From positions 1 through 14,004 of the forward strand of contig CANHCG010000012.1 of assembly GCA_947459055.1 (NCBI GenBank): a DNA stretch of 14,004 bases. Direction: 5' to 3'. A model generated the notes under the pieces. It was given only the letters and a program-made list of their open reading frames with translations, searched no databases and was not told where the DNA came from. This DNA comes from Cytophagaceae bacterium. Lineage in GTDB: Bacteria > Bacteroidota > Bacteroidia > Cytophagales > Spirosomataceae. Positions 1 to 6,905 of this stretch are shown here, one piece after another. Both the position numbers and the translations under genes were made by a program. The stretch's first letter is position 1; each line of letters starts with the position of its first letter.

Positions 1-197
1 AATTAAAAGTCGCGCATGCATCCCAAGATTTAGCCTCGATTGATGCTGGATTGGAAAAATTGAATACGGCTTGGACCGCTGCTTCGCAAGAAATGTATGC
101 AGCTGGAAATACGGGTGATGCAGGTCAAAATCCAGCTGAGCCAACCGATTCAAACGATGGAGGCGCAGAAGATGTGGCCTTTGAAGAAGTTAAATAA
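1..197 (+). CDS. dnaK: DnaK (Hsp70 chaperone), C-terminal fragment
   Basis: Partial gene whose 5' end lies before the window; codons read from base 3 and stop at TAA 195-197. The 64 visible residues belong to the alpha-helical lid and disordered tail of Hsp70. The stretch ASIDAGLEKLNTAWTAASQ matches the last lid helix of bacterial DnaK, followed by EMYAAG, a Gly/Asn/Asp-rich linker, and the terminal EDVAFEEVK, a form of the conserved acidic EEVD/EEVK-type tail. DnaK is the cytoplasmic ATP-driven chaperone working with DnaJ and GrpE. The ATPase and substrate domains are not visible, so only the identity of the tail is seen directly. It is convergent with the xdhC-like gene and is followed directly by a hairpin terminator. 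Confidence 0.93.
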   Translation, partial: LKVAHASQDLASIDAGLEKLNTAWTAASQEMYAAGNTGDAGQNPAEPTDSNDGGAEDVAFEEVK

Positions 198-213
198 TAG
201 GTTTAGAGGTAAT

Positions 214-246
214 AAAAAAATCCCGGTCTTTGACTGGGATTTTTTT
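214..246. terminator. Bidirectional hairpin terminator between dnaK and the XdhC gene
   Basis: Bases 214-224 (A-run then TCCC) pair with 236-246 (GGGA then T-run). Inside, GGTC at 225-228 can pair with GACT at 232-235 (one G-T pair), leaving a 3-base loop. An A-tract on the left and a T-tract on the right let it work as a rho-independent terminator for both strands: dnaK from the left and the nifS-xdhC unit from the right. The TAA of the XdhC gene (246-248) abuts the T-tract. Confidence 0.85.
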
Positions 247-1286
247 TATGCATTTATCGAACCTTTTCGATTTCGCAGCGATTGAATTTCCCGACCACTT
301 GTGACATGAAGAATTTCAGCTATAATAGACACCGCAATTTCATAAGGCCCTTGGGCTCCAATGTCTAGACCAATGGGGGAAAAAAACTGATTTCTTAACT
401 CATTATTCAATAAACCACCTAATGCTGTTTGGAGTTTATCCATCCGCTTGTGTGGGCCTAAAAGTCCAATATATTGCTTAGGAGAAAGACGAGGAATTAA
501 ATCGGTTAAAAGGCGAACATCCCTGTCAAAATCATGAGTCATCAAAACCAAATGATCCGTGGATAGAACTTCGTATAAATCATCCCAAGCATATACTTGC
601 TTAACTTTCGATTGATCATTGATATGCATTTTTGTAGGATTCCCAACCCAATGCACTTCCCAGCCCAACCATTCACATTGATCAATCAATCGAAGAGAAT
701 CAAACTGATTACCAAAAATCCAAATACGAGTCTTAGCAGCTAGGCGTTCCAAAAAATAATAATGGGTATCCGACTCTTTAAAGACCGATGATCCTTGTAG
801 AACACATGCATCCCAATCGTTCATGGAGAAATTTGAAGGACATGAAGAGGCGTGTACAACTTGATGAAAAGCCTCTGTTTTTGAATTTATGCTTAAAAAA
901 ACAGACGCTGATGTAGCGCTAAAGTGTTTTTCTATCATTTCCAAAAAGACTAACAAATAGGATTCATGGGGATTAATCAGAATATCAATCAAACCGTTGC
1001 AACCTAAACCTACCCCTAACTCAAATGGATCATCTTCTCGGGTATCATATTGTACTACTTGAATGGATTGACTCATCATGGCATATTGTGCCTTTTTCAA
1101 CATATCACCTTCCAAACACCCTCCCGAAATGCCTCCCCACCAATCCCCCGTAGAACTAATCAACATCCGCGCCCCCGGTCTGCGATAAGCAGATCCATCC
1201 ACATGAACAACGGTAGCCAAGGCGAAGGAAATTCCTTGACTCATTAATTCCCGCATTTGATGGGCTATTTGTTTTAATTCTTTCAT
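246..1286 (-). CDS. XdhC/CoxI-family protein (molybdenum cofactor insertion or sulfuration chaperone)
   Basis: 346 aa. XdhC proteins bind molybdenum cofactor, protect its sulfurated form and hand it to xanthine dehydrogenase-type hydroxylases. The N-terminal domain shows VDGSAYRRPGARM (about 29-41) and GGISGGCLEGD (51-61, conserved Cys57), then GVGLGCNG (91-98, Cys96), all family hallmarks. The C-terminal domain has LVLMTHDFDRD (about 246-256), YIGLLGPHKRMDKL (272-285) and SPIGLDIGAQGPYEIAVSI (303-321). Odd point: the family's glycine-rich nucleotide loop (FGAGHDA-like) reads FGNQFDS here and the following acidic VVDGR-like strand end reads WVGNP, so cofactor binding in the Rossmann domain may be lost. 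Its ATG overlaps the TGA of the cysteine desulfurase by 4 bases (1283-1286), implying coupled translation. No molybdoenzyme subunit is in the window, so the client is unknown. Family assignment is firm, the exact role inferred. Confidence 0.88.
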   Translation of the reverse strand: MKELKQIAHQMRELMSQGISFALATVVHVDGSAYRRPGARMLISSTGDWWGGISGGCLEGDMLKKAQYAMMSQSIQVVQYDTREDDPFELGVGLGCNGLIDILINPHESYLLVFLEMIEKHFSATSASVFLSINSKTEAFHQVVHASSCPSNFSMNDWDACVLQGSSVFKESDTHYYFLERLAAKTRIWIFGNQFDSLRLIDQCEWLGWEVHWVGNPTKMHINDQSKVKQVYAWDDLYEVLSTDHLVLMTHDFDRDVRLLTDLIPRLSPKQYIGLLGPHKRMDKLQTALGGLLNNELRNQFFSPIGLDIGAQGPYEIAVSIIAEILHVTSGREIQSLRNRKGSINA

Positions 1287-2419
1287 GCAGAATAAAGTAA
1301 ACTGATTTTTTCAACTAAATATTCCTCTAAAAAGTCAACATCCTCATCTGTGGTCAAATGTGAAAGCGAAATACGTAAAGTACTCAATGCATTTGCTTCC
1401 TGGTGTCCTATCGCCATTAACACATGCGATGGCAAATGCTGACGCGCATTGCAAGCAGATCCATTACTAAAGGCTATTTGGGGCATGACTCGAAACATAT
1501 TTTCCCAATCCACCCTTTGTAAGGTAATGTTTAGAATATGCGGAATTCTTGCCTGACCTAATCCATTAAATAAAATATATTTAGAAAAATGAGTTTTAAG
1601 GGTATTTTCAATTCTTTGTTGGTACCGACCTATCCGATCTCGTTCGGACAAATATATCGGCAAACGAAGAAAAGAAGCCCCCAAAGCAACAATTTGTTGG
1701 ACAGCTAATGTCCCAGACCGCAAATTCCTTTCCTGACCTCCGCCTAGAAGCAAAGGATGTAACTTCATTCCCTTTTTTACCATTAAACCACCAATGCCCT
1801 TTGGACTATAGATTTTATGACCTGAAAAACTAATTAAATCGGGCAAAGGTCCTAGGTTAATATCTAATTTTCCTATGGCTTGCGTTGCATCTGAATGCAA
1901 AACAATTTCATGCTTTAAACATAGTTCAGCAAGTTCATGAATAGGATTAATTGTCCCTAATTCATTATTCACCCACATAAGAGAAATCAATTTTGTTTCA
2001 CCGGGAATAATTGCCTGAAGAACATTATCCACGGAAATGATACCTTCAGAATTAGGCGATAGGTAGGTAACATGCCAACCTAAGGACTCTAAATTCTTAA
2101 ATACTTCCAAAACAGCCTTATGCTCAATGCTGGATGTAATTACATGGGCAGGAGTGAGCCCAGTCAAGTAACCTGTCAGAGCTAAATTATTCGATTCAGT
2201 GGCCCCTGAGGTAAAAATTACTTGAGATGGATGGGAGTTAAAATATTTGGCGATAGATTTCCTAGCTTGTTCGACGGCTTCGTTGGCTTGCCAACCAAAA
2301 AAATGCTGACCCGATCCCGCATTTCCAAATACCTTAGTAAAATAAGGCATCATGGCTTCCAGAACCATGGGATCTACGGGAGTTGTCGAAGCATAATCAA
2401 AATAACGCGGAGAATCCAT
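1283..2419 (-). CDS. Cysteine desulfurase, NifS/IscS-type (class I aminotransferase-V fold)
   Basis: 378 aa PLP enzyme that takes sulfur from L-cysteine as an enzyme persulfide. Visible landmarks: N-terminal YFDYASTTPVDP (6-17), SGATESNN (71-78), His100 in the SSIEHKAV segment, HSDATQAIGK (175-184, with PLP-contacting Asp177 and Gln180), SGHKIYSPKGIGG (199-211, Schiff-base Lys202), GGGQERNLRSGT (226-237) and the active-site loop SNGSACNA with Cys323. It is about 25 residues shorter than IscS, mostly at the C-terminus where IscS docks IscU, so a partner other than a general Fe-S scaffold is likely. The next gene is an XdhC homologue overlapping by 4 bases, and NifS4 feeds sulfur to XdhC-bound cofactor in Rhodobacter capsulatus; the same role here is inference. 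A TATCTTTG promoter element lies 17 bases before the ATG. Confidence 0.93.
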   Translation of the reverse strand: MDSPRYFDYASTTPVDPMVLEAMMPYFTKVFGNAGSGQHFFGWQANEAVEQARKSIAKYFNSHPSQVIFTSGATESNNLALTGYLTGLTPAHVITSSIEHKAVLEVFKNLESLGWHVTYLSPNSEGIISVDNVLQAIIPGETKLISLMWVNNELGTINPIHELAELCLKHEIVLHSDATQAIGKLDINLGPLPDLISFSGHKIYSPKGIGGLMVKKGMKLHPLLLGGGQERNLRSGTLAVQQIVALGASFLRLPIYLSERDRIGRYQQRIENTLKTHFSKYILFNGLGQARIPHILNITLQRVDWENMFRVMPQIAFSNGSACNARQHLPSHVLMAIGHQEANALSTLRISLSHLTTDEDVDFLEEYLVEKISLLYSA

Positions 2420-2436
2420 TCCGATGAATTAATTGA

Positions 2437-2444
2437 CAAAGATA
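2437..2444 (-). promoter_or_regulatory. Candidate -7 promoter element for the cysteine desulfurase-xdhC unit
   Basis: Read on the minus strand the bases are TATCTTTG, a perfect match to the Bacteroidota TAnnTTTG element. It ends 17 bases before the ATG at 2419 and lies just past the terminator of the preceding rplT operon, which is where a new transcription unit should begin. No clear TTTG -33 element is seen at the usual spacing, because the terminator stem occupies that position. Confidence 0.5.
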
Positions 2445-2450
2445 AAAGAT

Positions 2451-2480
2451 AAAAAAAAAGTCCCGAATAAATTCGGGACT
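2451..2480 (-). terminator. Rho-independent terminator of the thrS-infC-rpmI-rplT operon
   Basis: AGTCCCGAAT at 2459-2468 is the exact reverse complement of ATTCGGGACT at 2471-2480. The A-run at 2451-2459 becomes a nine-U tail on the minus-strand transcript directly after the stem. It lies 21 bases past the rplT stop codon. The T-run on the opposite side is only three bases, so it should act mainly on minus-strand transcription. Confidence 0.9.
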
Positions 2481-2501
2481 TTCCTGTTAATTCAAATACG
2501 A

Positions 2502-2846
2502 TTAAGCTAATTTCTTAAGAACAGCTTTAAACGCTTCTGGGTGATTCATCGCTAAATCCGCTAATACCTTACGATTTAACGCCATACCCGATTTATTGTA
2601 TTTACCCATAAATGCCGAGTAGGATAGACCTTCTTGACGGGCAGCTGCATTAATACGTTGAATCCAAAGTCCACGAAAATCTCTTTTCTTTACTTTACGA
2701 TCCCGGTACGCATATTGCAAACCTTTTTCTACTTTGTTTTTAGCTACAGTCCAAACGTTCTTTCCGCGACCGTAAAATCCTTTCGCTAACTTTAGGATTT
2801 TTTTTCTTCTAGCTCTTGAAGCTACATGGTTGACACTACGTGGCAT
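2502..2846 (-). CDS. rplT: 50S ribosomal protein L20
   Basis: 114 aa, the usual length for bacterial L20, an early-assembly 23S rRNA-binding protein of the large subunit. The N-terminus [19 protein letters not shown] is a basic, extended rRNA-binding arm; the family signature is seen at 54-81 ([19 protein letters not shown] followed by SYSAFM), and the C-terminus [12 protein letters not shown] is typical. It is last in thrS-infC-rpmI-rplT and is followed by a strong terminator. L20 represses its own operon in some bacteria by binding an mRNA structure that mimics its rRNA site. The 85-base rpmI-rplT spacer (2847-2931) shows only a small GTTC/GAAC hairpin, so I cannot claim such a site here. 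Confidence 0.98.
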   Translation of the reverse strand: MPRSVNHVASRARRKKILKLAKGFYGRGKNVWTVAKNKVEKGLQYAYRDRKVKKRDFRGLWIQRINAAARQEGLSYSAFMGKYNKSGMALNRKVLADLAMNHPEAFKAVLKKLA

Positions 2847-2931
2847 AATTTTTTTGTTTTTTGAATGTAGGCGGTTCGTATGAACTCTTTTTTGCCTTTA
2901 TTCTGGTTTAACAATAACTTTTAACTGATAC

Positions 2932-3126
2932 TTACAGACCCAATAATAAATTTACACGGTCCATATCAGAAGGTGAAACTAAGGTAGCGTGAACTAAATT
3001 ACGCTTTTGTTTCGTGGTTTTTTTAGTAAGGATATGGCTATGAAAAGCGTGTTTACGCTTGATTTTACCAGTTCCCGTTACTTTGAAACGCTTTTTCGCT
3101 CCAGAGTTGGTTTTAATTTTTGGCAT
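2932..3126 (-). CDS. rpmI: 50S ribosomal protein L35
   Basis: 64 aa, standard length. The pattern [20 protein letters not shown] and the following [22 protein letters not shown] are characteristic of L35, a small, very basic protein that stabilises 23S rRNA folds near the exit of the large subunit. It lies between infC and rplT, its conserved place in bacterial genomes. The upstream spacer (3127-3203) carries a TACTTTTG element that could drive rpmI-rplT separately from infC, which would let the two ribosomal proteins be made in excess of IF3 and ThrRS. Confidence 0.98.
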   Translation of the reverse strand: MPKIKTNSGAKKRFKVTGTGKIKRKHAFHSHILTKKTTKQKRNLVHATLVSPSDMDRVNLLLGL

Positions 3127-3159
3127 TCGTTTAAATTATTAAATGTAAAAATTGGAACG

Positions 3160-3167
3160 CAAAAGTA
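3160..3167 (-). promoter_or_regulatory. Candidate internal promoter for rpmI-rplT
   Basis: On the minus strand the bases read TACTTTTG, a perfect TAnnTTTG match followed by CG. It lies 33 bases before the rpmI ATG, inside the infC-rpmI spacer. A TGTG about 20 bases upstream is a poor -33 match, so support rests on the -7 element and its position outside coding sequence. Confidence 0.5.
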
Positions 3168-3203
3168 AGAAAATTACCCTATAATTCCACAGATTGTTTA
3201 AAA

Positions 3204-3764
3204 TTATTTCTTTTGTGCTTTAGGCGAAAATATAATGCTCATCCGCTTGCCTTCTAATTTTGGCATATCGTCAGGCTTACCTACTTCTTCCAAGCCTTTT
3301 GCAAAGTTCAATAACAACATTTCACCGCGCTCTTTAAAGACAATGGTTCTTCCCACAAAGTGCACATAAGCTTTTACCTTTGCACCTTCTTTTAAGAAAT
3401 TAACCGCATGCTTTAATTTGAAATTGAAATCATGTTCATCCGTATTCGGACCAAATCGAATTTCTTTAATGACCGTTTTCGTCGCATTGGCTTTGATTTC
3501 CTTTTGCTTTTTCTTTTGATCATACTTAAACTTCGCATAATCGATTACCTTACAAACAGGAGGCACTGCATTAGGTGAAATCTCCACTAAATCCAAACTT
3601 TGTGCTTCCGCAATAGCAATGGCTTTTGCAAATTCATACACGCCTTGCTCGACATTTTCGCCTACTAAGCGGACTTCAGCAACCCCGCGAATTAATTGGT
3701 TAATGCGATAAGGCTCTTCTTCTCTTCGGTTTCCTCGGTAATTGTTATTGGGGCGTAAAGCCAT
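3204..3764 (-). CDS. infC: Translation initiation factor IF-3
   Basis: 186 aa cytoplasmic factor that binds the 30S subunit, blocks premature 50S joining and checks the start codon and initiator tRNA. The N-domain begins after a basic, Asn/Arg-rich leader at [12 protein letters not shown] (about 16-27). The family signature [12 protein letters not shown] spans 70-81, followed by the lysine-rich linker helix (82-98). The C-domain runs from VIKEIRFGP to the basic tail, including [17 protein letters not shown] (123-139). The start is a plain ATG, unlike the AUU that gives E. coli infC its autoregulation, although in-frame ATT and ATA codons lie just upstream. It is separated from thrS by 79 bases that contain a possible promoter. 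Confidence 0.98.
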   Translation of the reverse strand: MALRPNNNYRGNRREEEPYRINQLIRGVAEVRLVGENVEQGVYEFAKAIAIAEAQSLDLVEISPNAVPPVCKVIDYAKFKYDQKKKQKEIKANATKTVIKEIRFGPNTDEHDFNFKLKHAVNFLKEGAKVKAYVHFVGRTIVFKERGEMLLLNFAKGLEEVGKPDDMPKLEGKRMSIIFSPKAQKK

Positions 3765-3800
3765 AAATATAATTTTGGTTTAATTTTTTTCAATCAATTC

Positions 3801-3832
3801 GAAATCTAACTCAATTTTAACGGATTTGCAAA
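3801..3832 (-). promoter_or_regulatory. Possible internal promoter before infC
   Basis: On the minus strand TTTG (3829-3832) is followed after 20 bases by TAGATTTC (3801-3808), a TTTG-N20-TAnnTTTG-like pair with one mismatch in the -7 element. It lies wholly in the thrS-infC spacer, about 36 bases before the infC ATG. The spacing is good, but the -7 mismatch makes this tentative. Confidence 0.35.
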
Positions 3833-3843
3833 CAAATAAAGTT

Positions 3844-5784
3844 TTACTTATCGACTGTTAATTGGGCAATTTCCTCCTGAGCCAAGGTGATAAACGCATC
3901 TAAACTCATCGACCCTAAATCACCCTGTCCTTTTTTACGAATACTGACAAGTCCTTCTGCTTGTTCCTTATCCCCAACTACAATCATAAAAGGCACTTTA
4001 CTAACCTCAGCATCCCGGATTTTTCGGCCAATCTTCTCATCACGATGATCCACATAACCTCTTAAATCCTTCTCCTGTAAACGCAAGTAAATTTCATTCG
4101 CATAGTCTTCATATTTCTCAGAAATAGGCAAAACAGCTAATTGATCAGGGGATAACCATAACGGGAAATTACCTGCTGTATTTTCAATCAAAATGGCCAC
4201 AAAACGCTCCAAAGAACCAAATGGTGCCCGGTGAATCATTACTGGCCGATGTTTTGCATTATCGGAACCTGTATATTCTAATTCAAATCGTTGCGGTAAT
4301 TGATAATCCACTTGAATCGTTCCTAACTGCCATTTACGACCCAGTGCATCTCGAACCATAAAATCCAATTTTGGACCATAAAAGGCCGCTTCGCCATATT
4401 CAATGACCGTTGGGAGCCCCTTCGCCTCAGCCGATCGAATAATCGATGCTTCCGCACGATCCCAATCTTCATCATTACCTATATATTTTTCTCGATTTTC
4501 TTTATCCCGTAATGAAACCTGCGCCGAATATTCATGAAATCCCAATGCCTTAAACACATAAAGCACCAAATCAATCACTTTCATGAATTCATCTTCCACC
4601 TGATCAGGCCTACAAAATATATGCGCATCATCCTGCGTAAATCCCCGAACACGAGTTAATCCATGCAATTCACCTGATTGCTCATAGCGATACACCGTTC
4701 CAAACTCCGCTAAACGTAATGGCAAATCTTTATAACTACGCGGCTTGGTCTTATAAATTTCGCAATGATGCGGACAATTCATCGGCTTAAGGAAAAACTC
4801 TTCCCCTTCATCTGGCGTGTGAATCGGTTGGAACGAATCCTTCCCGTACTTCGCATAATGACCCGACGTCACGTATAATTCCTTACTCGCAATATGAGGC
4901 GTTATGACAGGGGAGTAGCCCGCACGAACTTGTGCACGACGTAAAAAATTCTCCAACCGCTCTCTTAACAAAGTCCCTTTGGGCAACCACAATGGTAATC
5001 CCATACCTACCTTCTCTGAAAAAGCAAACAATTCTAATTCCTTGCCTAATTTACGATGATCACGACGCTTCGCCTCTTCCAATAATGTCAAATACTCTTC
5101 CAATTCCTTTGCTTTCGGAAAGGTAATGGCATATATTCGAGTCATTTGCTTCCGCTTTTCATCCCCACGCCAATAGGCTCCTGCCACACTCAATAACTTA
5201 ACTGATTTAATAAAACCCGTTTGTGGAATATGCGGACCCTTACACAAATCTGTAAAATTACCCTGGGTGTAAAACGTAATAGAACCATCCGAAAGGCCCT
5301 CTAATAATTCTAATTTATATTCATCACCCTTCTCCTGAAAATAGGCAATAGCGTCTGATTTTGAAACTTCTATACGTTGATAATCCTGCTTTAAACGAGC
5401 TAATTCCAACATTTTATCCTCAATCGCCTTAAACTGCTCCGAGCCAAATTCCCGTTCTCCTAAATCAATATCATAATAAAAGCCTTGCTCAATCGCTGGA
5501 CCAATCCCAAACTTTGTACCCGGATATAAGGCTTCAATCGCTTCTGCCAATAAATGGGCTGAGGAATGCCAAAAGGTCTTTTTTCCCTCCGCATCATTCC
5601 ATGTTAACAACTGCAAAGCCGAATCCTGTAAAATAGGAGTGGAGGAATCAACCACCTCCTCATTTAATTTAGCCGCTAATACATTGCGAGCTAAACCCTC
5701 GGAAATTTGCATCGCGATCTCATTCGCCGTAATTCCTACTTCGAACTCACGAACCTGACCATCTGGAAAAGTTATTTTAATCAT
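3844..5784 (-). CDS. thrS: Threonyl-tRNA synthetase
   Basis: 646 aa class II synthetase charging tRNA-Thr in the cytoplasm. Domains in order: TGS domain (1-61, from [17 protein letters not shown]); editing domain that removes mischarged Ser, with HSSAH (73-77) and CKGPH (181-185); class II core with motif 1 near 260-290, zinc ligands Cys337 (MNCPHH), His388 (TQDDAH) and His518 (VMIHRAP), motif 2 around [17 protein letters not shown], motif 3 GSLERF (523-528); and C-terminal anticodon domain (about 546-646). All key residues are present. The frame is open back to a TTG at 5823 that overlaps the upstream stop, but I chose the ATG at 5784 because it begins exactly at the TGS domain and follows a TACATTTG element. 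The short leader leaves no room for a T-box or attenuator. Confidence 0.97.
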   Translation of the reverse strand: MIKITFPDGQVREFEVGITANEIAMQISEGLARNVLAAKLNEEVVDSSTPILQDSALQLLTWNDAEGKKTFWHSSAHLLAEAIEALYPGTKFGIGPAIEQGFYYDIDLGEREFGSEQFKAIEDKMLELARLKQDYQRIEVSKSDAIAYFQEKGDEYKLELLEGLSDGSITFYTQGNFTDLCKGPHIPQTGFIKSVKLLSVAGAYWRGDEKRKQMTRIYAITFPKAKELEEYLTLLEEAKRRDHRKLGKELELFAFSEKVGMGLPLWLPKGTLLRERLENFLRRAQVRAGYSPVITPHIASKELYVTSGHYAKYGKDSFQPIHTPDEGEEFFLKPMNCPHHCEIYKTKPRSYKDLPLRLAEFGTVYRYEQSGELHGLTRVRGFTQDDAHIFCRPDQVEDEFMKVIDLVLYVFKALGFHEYSAQVSLRDKENREKYIGNDEDWDRAEASIIRSAEAKGLPTVIEYGEAAFYGPKLDFMVRDALGRKWQLGTIQVDYQLPQRFELEYTGSDNAKHRPVMIHRAPFGSLERFVAILIENTAGNFPLWLSPDQLAVLPISEKYEDYANEIYLRLQEKDLRGYVDHRDEKIGRKIRDAEVSKVPFMIVVGDKEQAEGLVSIRKKGQGDLGSMSLDAFITLAQEEIAQLTVDK

Positions 5785-5800
5785 TCTAAAAAATTTTGCA

Positions 5801-5808
5801 CAAATGTA
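5801..5808 (-). promoter_or_regulatory. Candidate -7 promoter element for the thrS operon
   Basis: The minus strand reads TACATTTG, a perfect TAnnTTTG match, ending 16 bases before the thrS ATG and starting 12 bases past the stop codon of the TPR lipoprotein gene. TTG triplets upstream are at 12 or 25 bases, not the preferred 19-20. No terminator separates this promoter from the upstream operon, so read-through from menE onward is also possible. Confidence 0.55.
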
Positions 5809-5819
5809 CGAATTTAAGC

Positions 5820-6905
5820 TCAAAATTCCCGCCCAACATTCAAGATAGAATCCACCGGAATCTGTAGTGAATCGACTATTTTACCTGTCAAACGATCCTT
5901 TGCTCCGATAAATCGAGTATCCTTAACAAATAGTTTAATACCCGAATCAAGCACGGCTAAATTAGCTGATTTATTGCCCATATAACCATAAATCATCGAT
6001 TTTTGCCATAAAACTTCTTTGTAAATCAGCGAATTACTTGGAATTCTAGCCAGAACCCGCAAAGCATTCGGGTAATTACGTACTTTCACATACCACTGCG
6101 CCCATTCTATTTTTAATGGAAAATTATCAACAAATTGTTCATCCACTTTTTTATAAACTTGTTCTGCTAAAGCATTTTTTCCCAATCGACCCAAAAACCT
6201 TGCCCAAATTCTAAGTAAATGTGGGTCCAAGGGATACTTTTTCATTTGTCCCAACAAAAGGGTTTGAAATTGAATTGCCGGCATCGTATGAAACTTACTT
6301 TCAATCGACAATCGATCAAGCATAGGATCTTGTTTTTCTGATGGTGAAATCAAGGAAAAATAACGTTTAGAAAACGTCAAACTATCCAATTGAGATAATC
6401 GGGAATAAGCCCGTAAATTCGCATACGAACTTGTTGGCAAATTCAACTTTTGAGCCTTCCTAACATAAAAACGCACTAAGGCTGGCTGATGTAAAAACAA
6501 ATGGATTTGGGTCAACAATTCAAATATCTCCAAATTCTCTTTTTTAGCCGACTCAACAAGCTGAGCATCTTTTAAAGCCTCTTGATATAATTCTAGATTT
6601 AATTTGATTTTCGCAGATAGCCCTAAATAATCGAGATCACTTGGGTTATTCTCAATCGCTTTATTTATATCAAAATAGGCTTTTTGATAGGCATGTAAAT
6701 CGTAATAGGCTTTGGCTCGTAAATAAAAAAGAGTTGAATTTGGCTGATCTTCCAATAATTGACTCGTAAAAGAAATCACTTTAATCGGATCCTGCTTAGC
6801 TAAATAGGCTTCCGCAGGTGGCAAATCTTCTCCTTTCGAATCGACATTCGTGTCACAGGCCACGAACAAGAAAGCAAACCAAATAAGTATCCCGATTCTT
6901 CTCAT
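5820..6905 (-). CDS. TPR-repeat lipoprotein
   Basis: 361 aa from the ATG at 6905. The N-terminus [17 protein letters not shown] is a type II signal peptide: two arginines, a hydrophobic core and a lipobox-like FVAC with Cys17, followed by DTN and an acidic stretch. This predicts a lipid-anchored envelope protein. Residues about 58-125 form two clear tetratricopeptide repeats ([19 protein letters not shown], then the helix pair ending [12 protein letters not shown]), further helical repeats follow, and about 235-295 ([19 protein letters not shown]) contains more. TPR domains bind proteins. An earlier start at 6938 is possible but would put 11 residues before the signal peptide. The ATG shares its A with the TAA of the upstream protease/barrel gene (TAATG), implying coupled translation and perhaps a physical partnership (inference). 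I do not recognise a named family. Confidence 0.85.
   Translation of the reverse strand: MRRIGILIWFAFLFVACDTNVDSKGEDLPPAEAYLAKQDPIKVISFTSQLLEDQPNSTLFYLRAKAYYDLHAYQKAYFDINKAIENNPSDLDYLGLSAKIKLNLELYQEALKDAQLVESAKKENLEIFELLTQIHLFLHQPALVRFYVRKAQKLNLPTSSYANLRAYSRLSQLDSLTFSKRYFSLISPSEKQDPMLDRLSIESKFHTMPAIQFQTLLLGQMKKYPLDPHLLRIWARFLGRLGKNALAEQVYKKVDEQFVDNFPLKIEWAQWYVKVRNYPNALRVLARIPSNSLIYKEVLWQKSMIYGYMGNKSANLAVLDSGIKLFVKDTRFIGAKDRLTGKIVDSLQIPVDSILNVGREF

Noticed and set aside
2847..2931. L20 autoregulatory mRNA structure in the rpmI-rplT spacer
   Set aside because: Only a 4-base-pair GTTC/GAAC hairpin is seen, and no resemblance to the 23S L20 site can be shown by eye.
3765..3776. In-frame ATT/ATA codons just before the infC ATG as AUU-type autoregulatory starts
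   Set aside because: The ATG gives a typical N-terminus, and nothing else supports use of the rare codons; they are likely by chance in AT-rich DNA.
5785..5823. Extended thrS start (TTG at 5823) overlapping the upstream stop
   Set aside because: The 13 extra residues precede the conserved TGS start, and the extension covers the TACATTTG promoter element; the ATG at 5784 fits the family.
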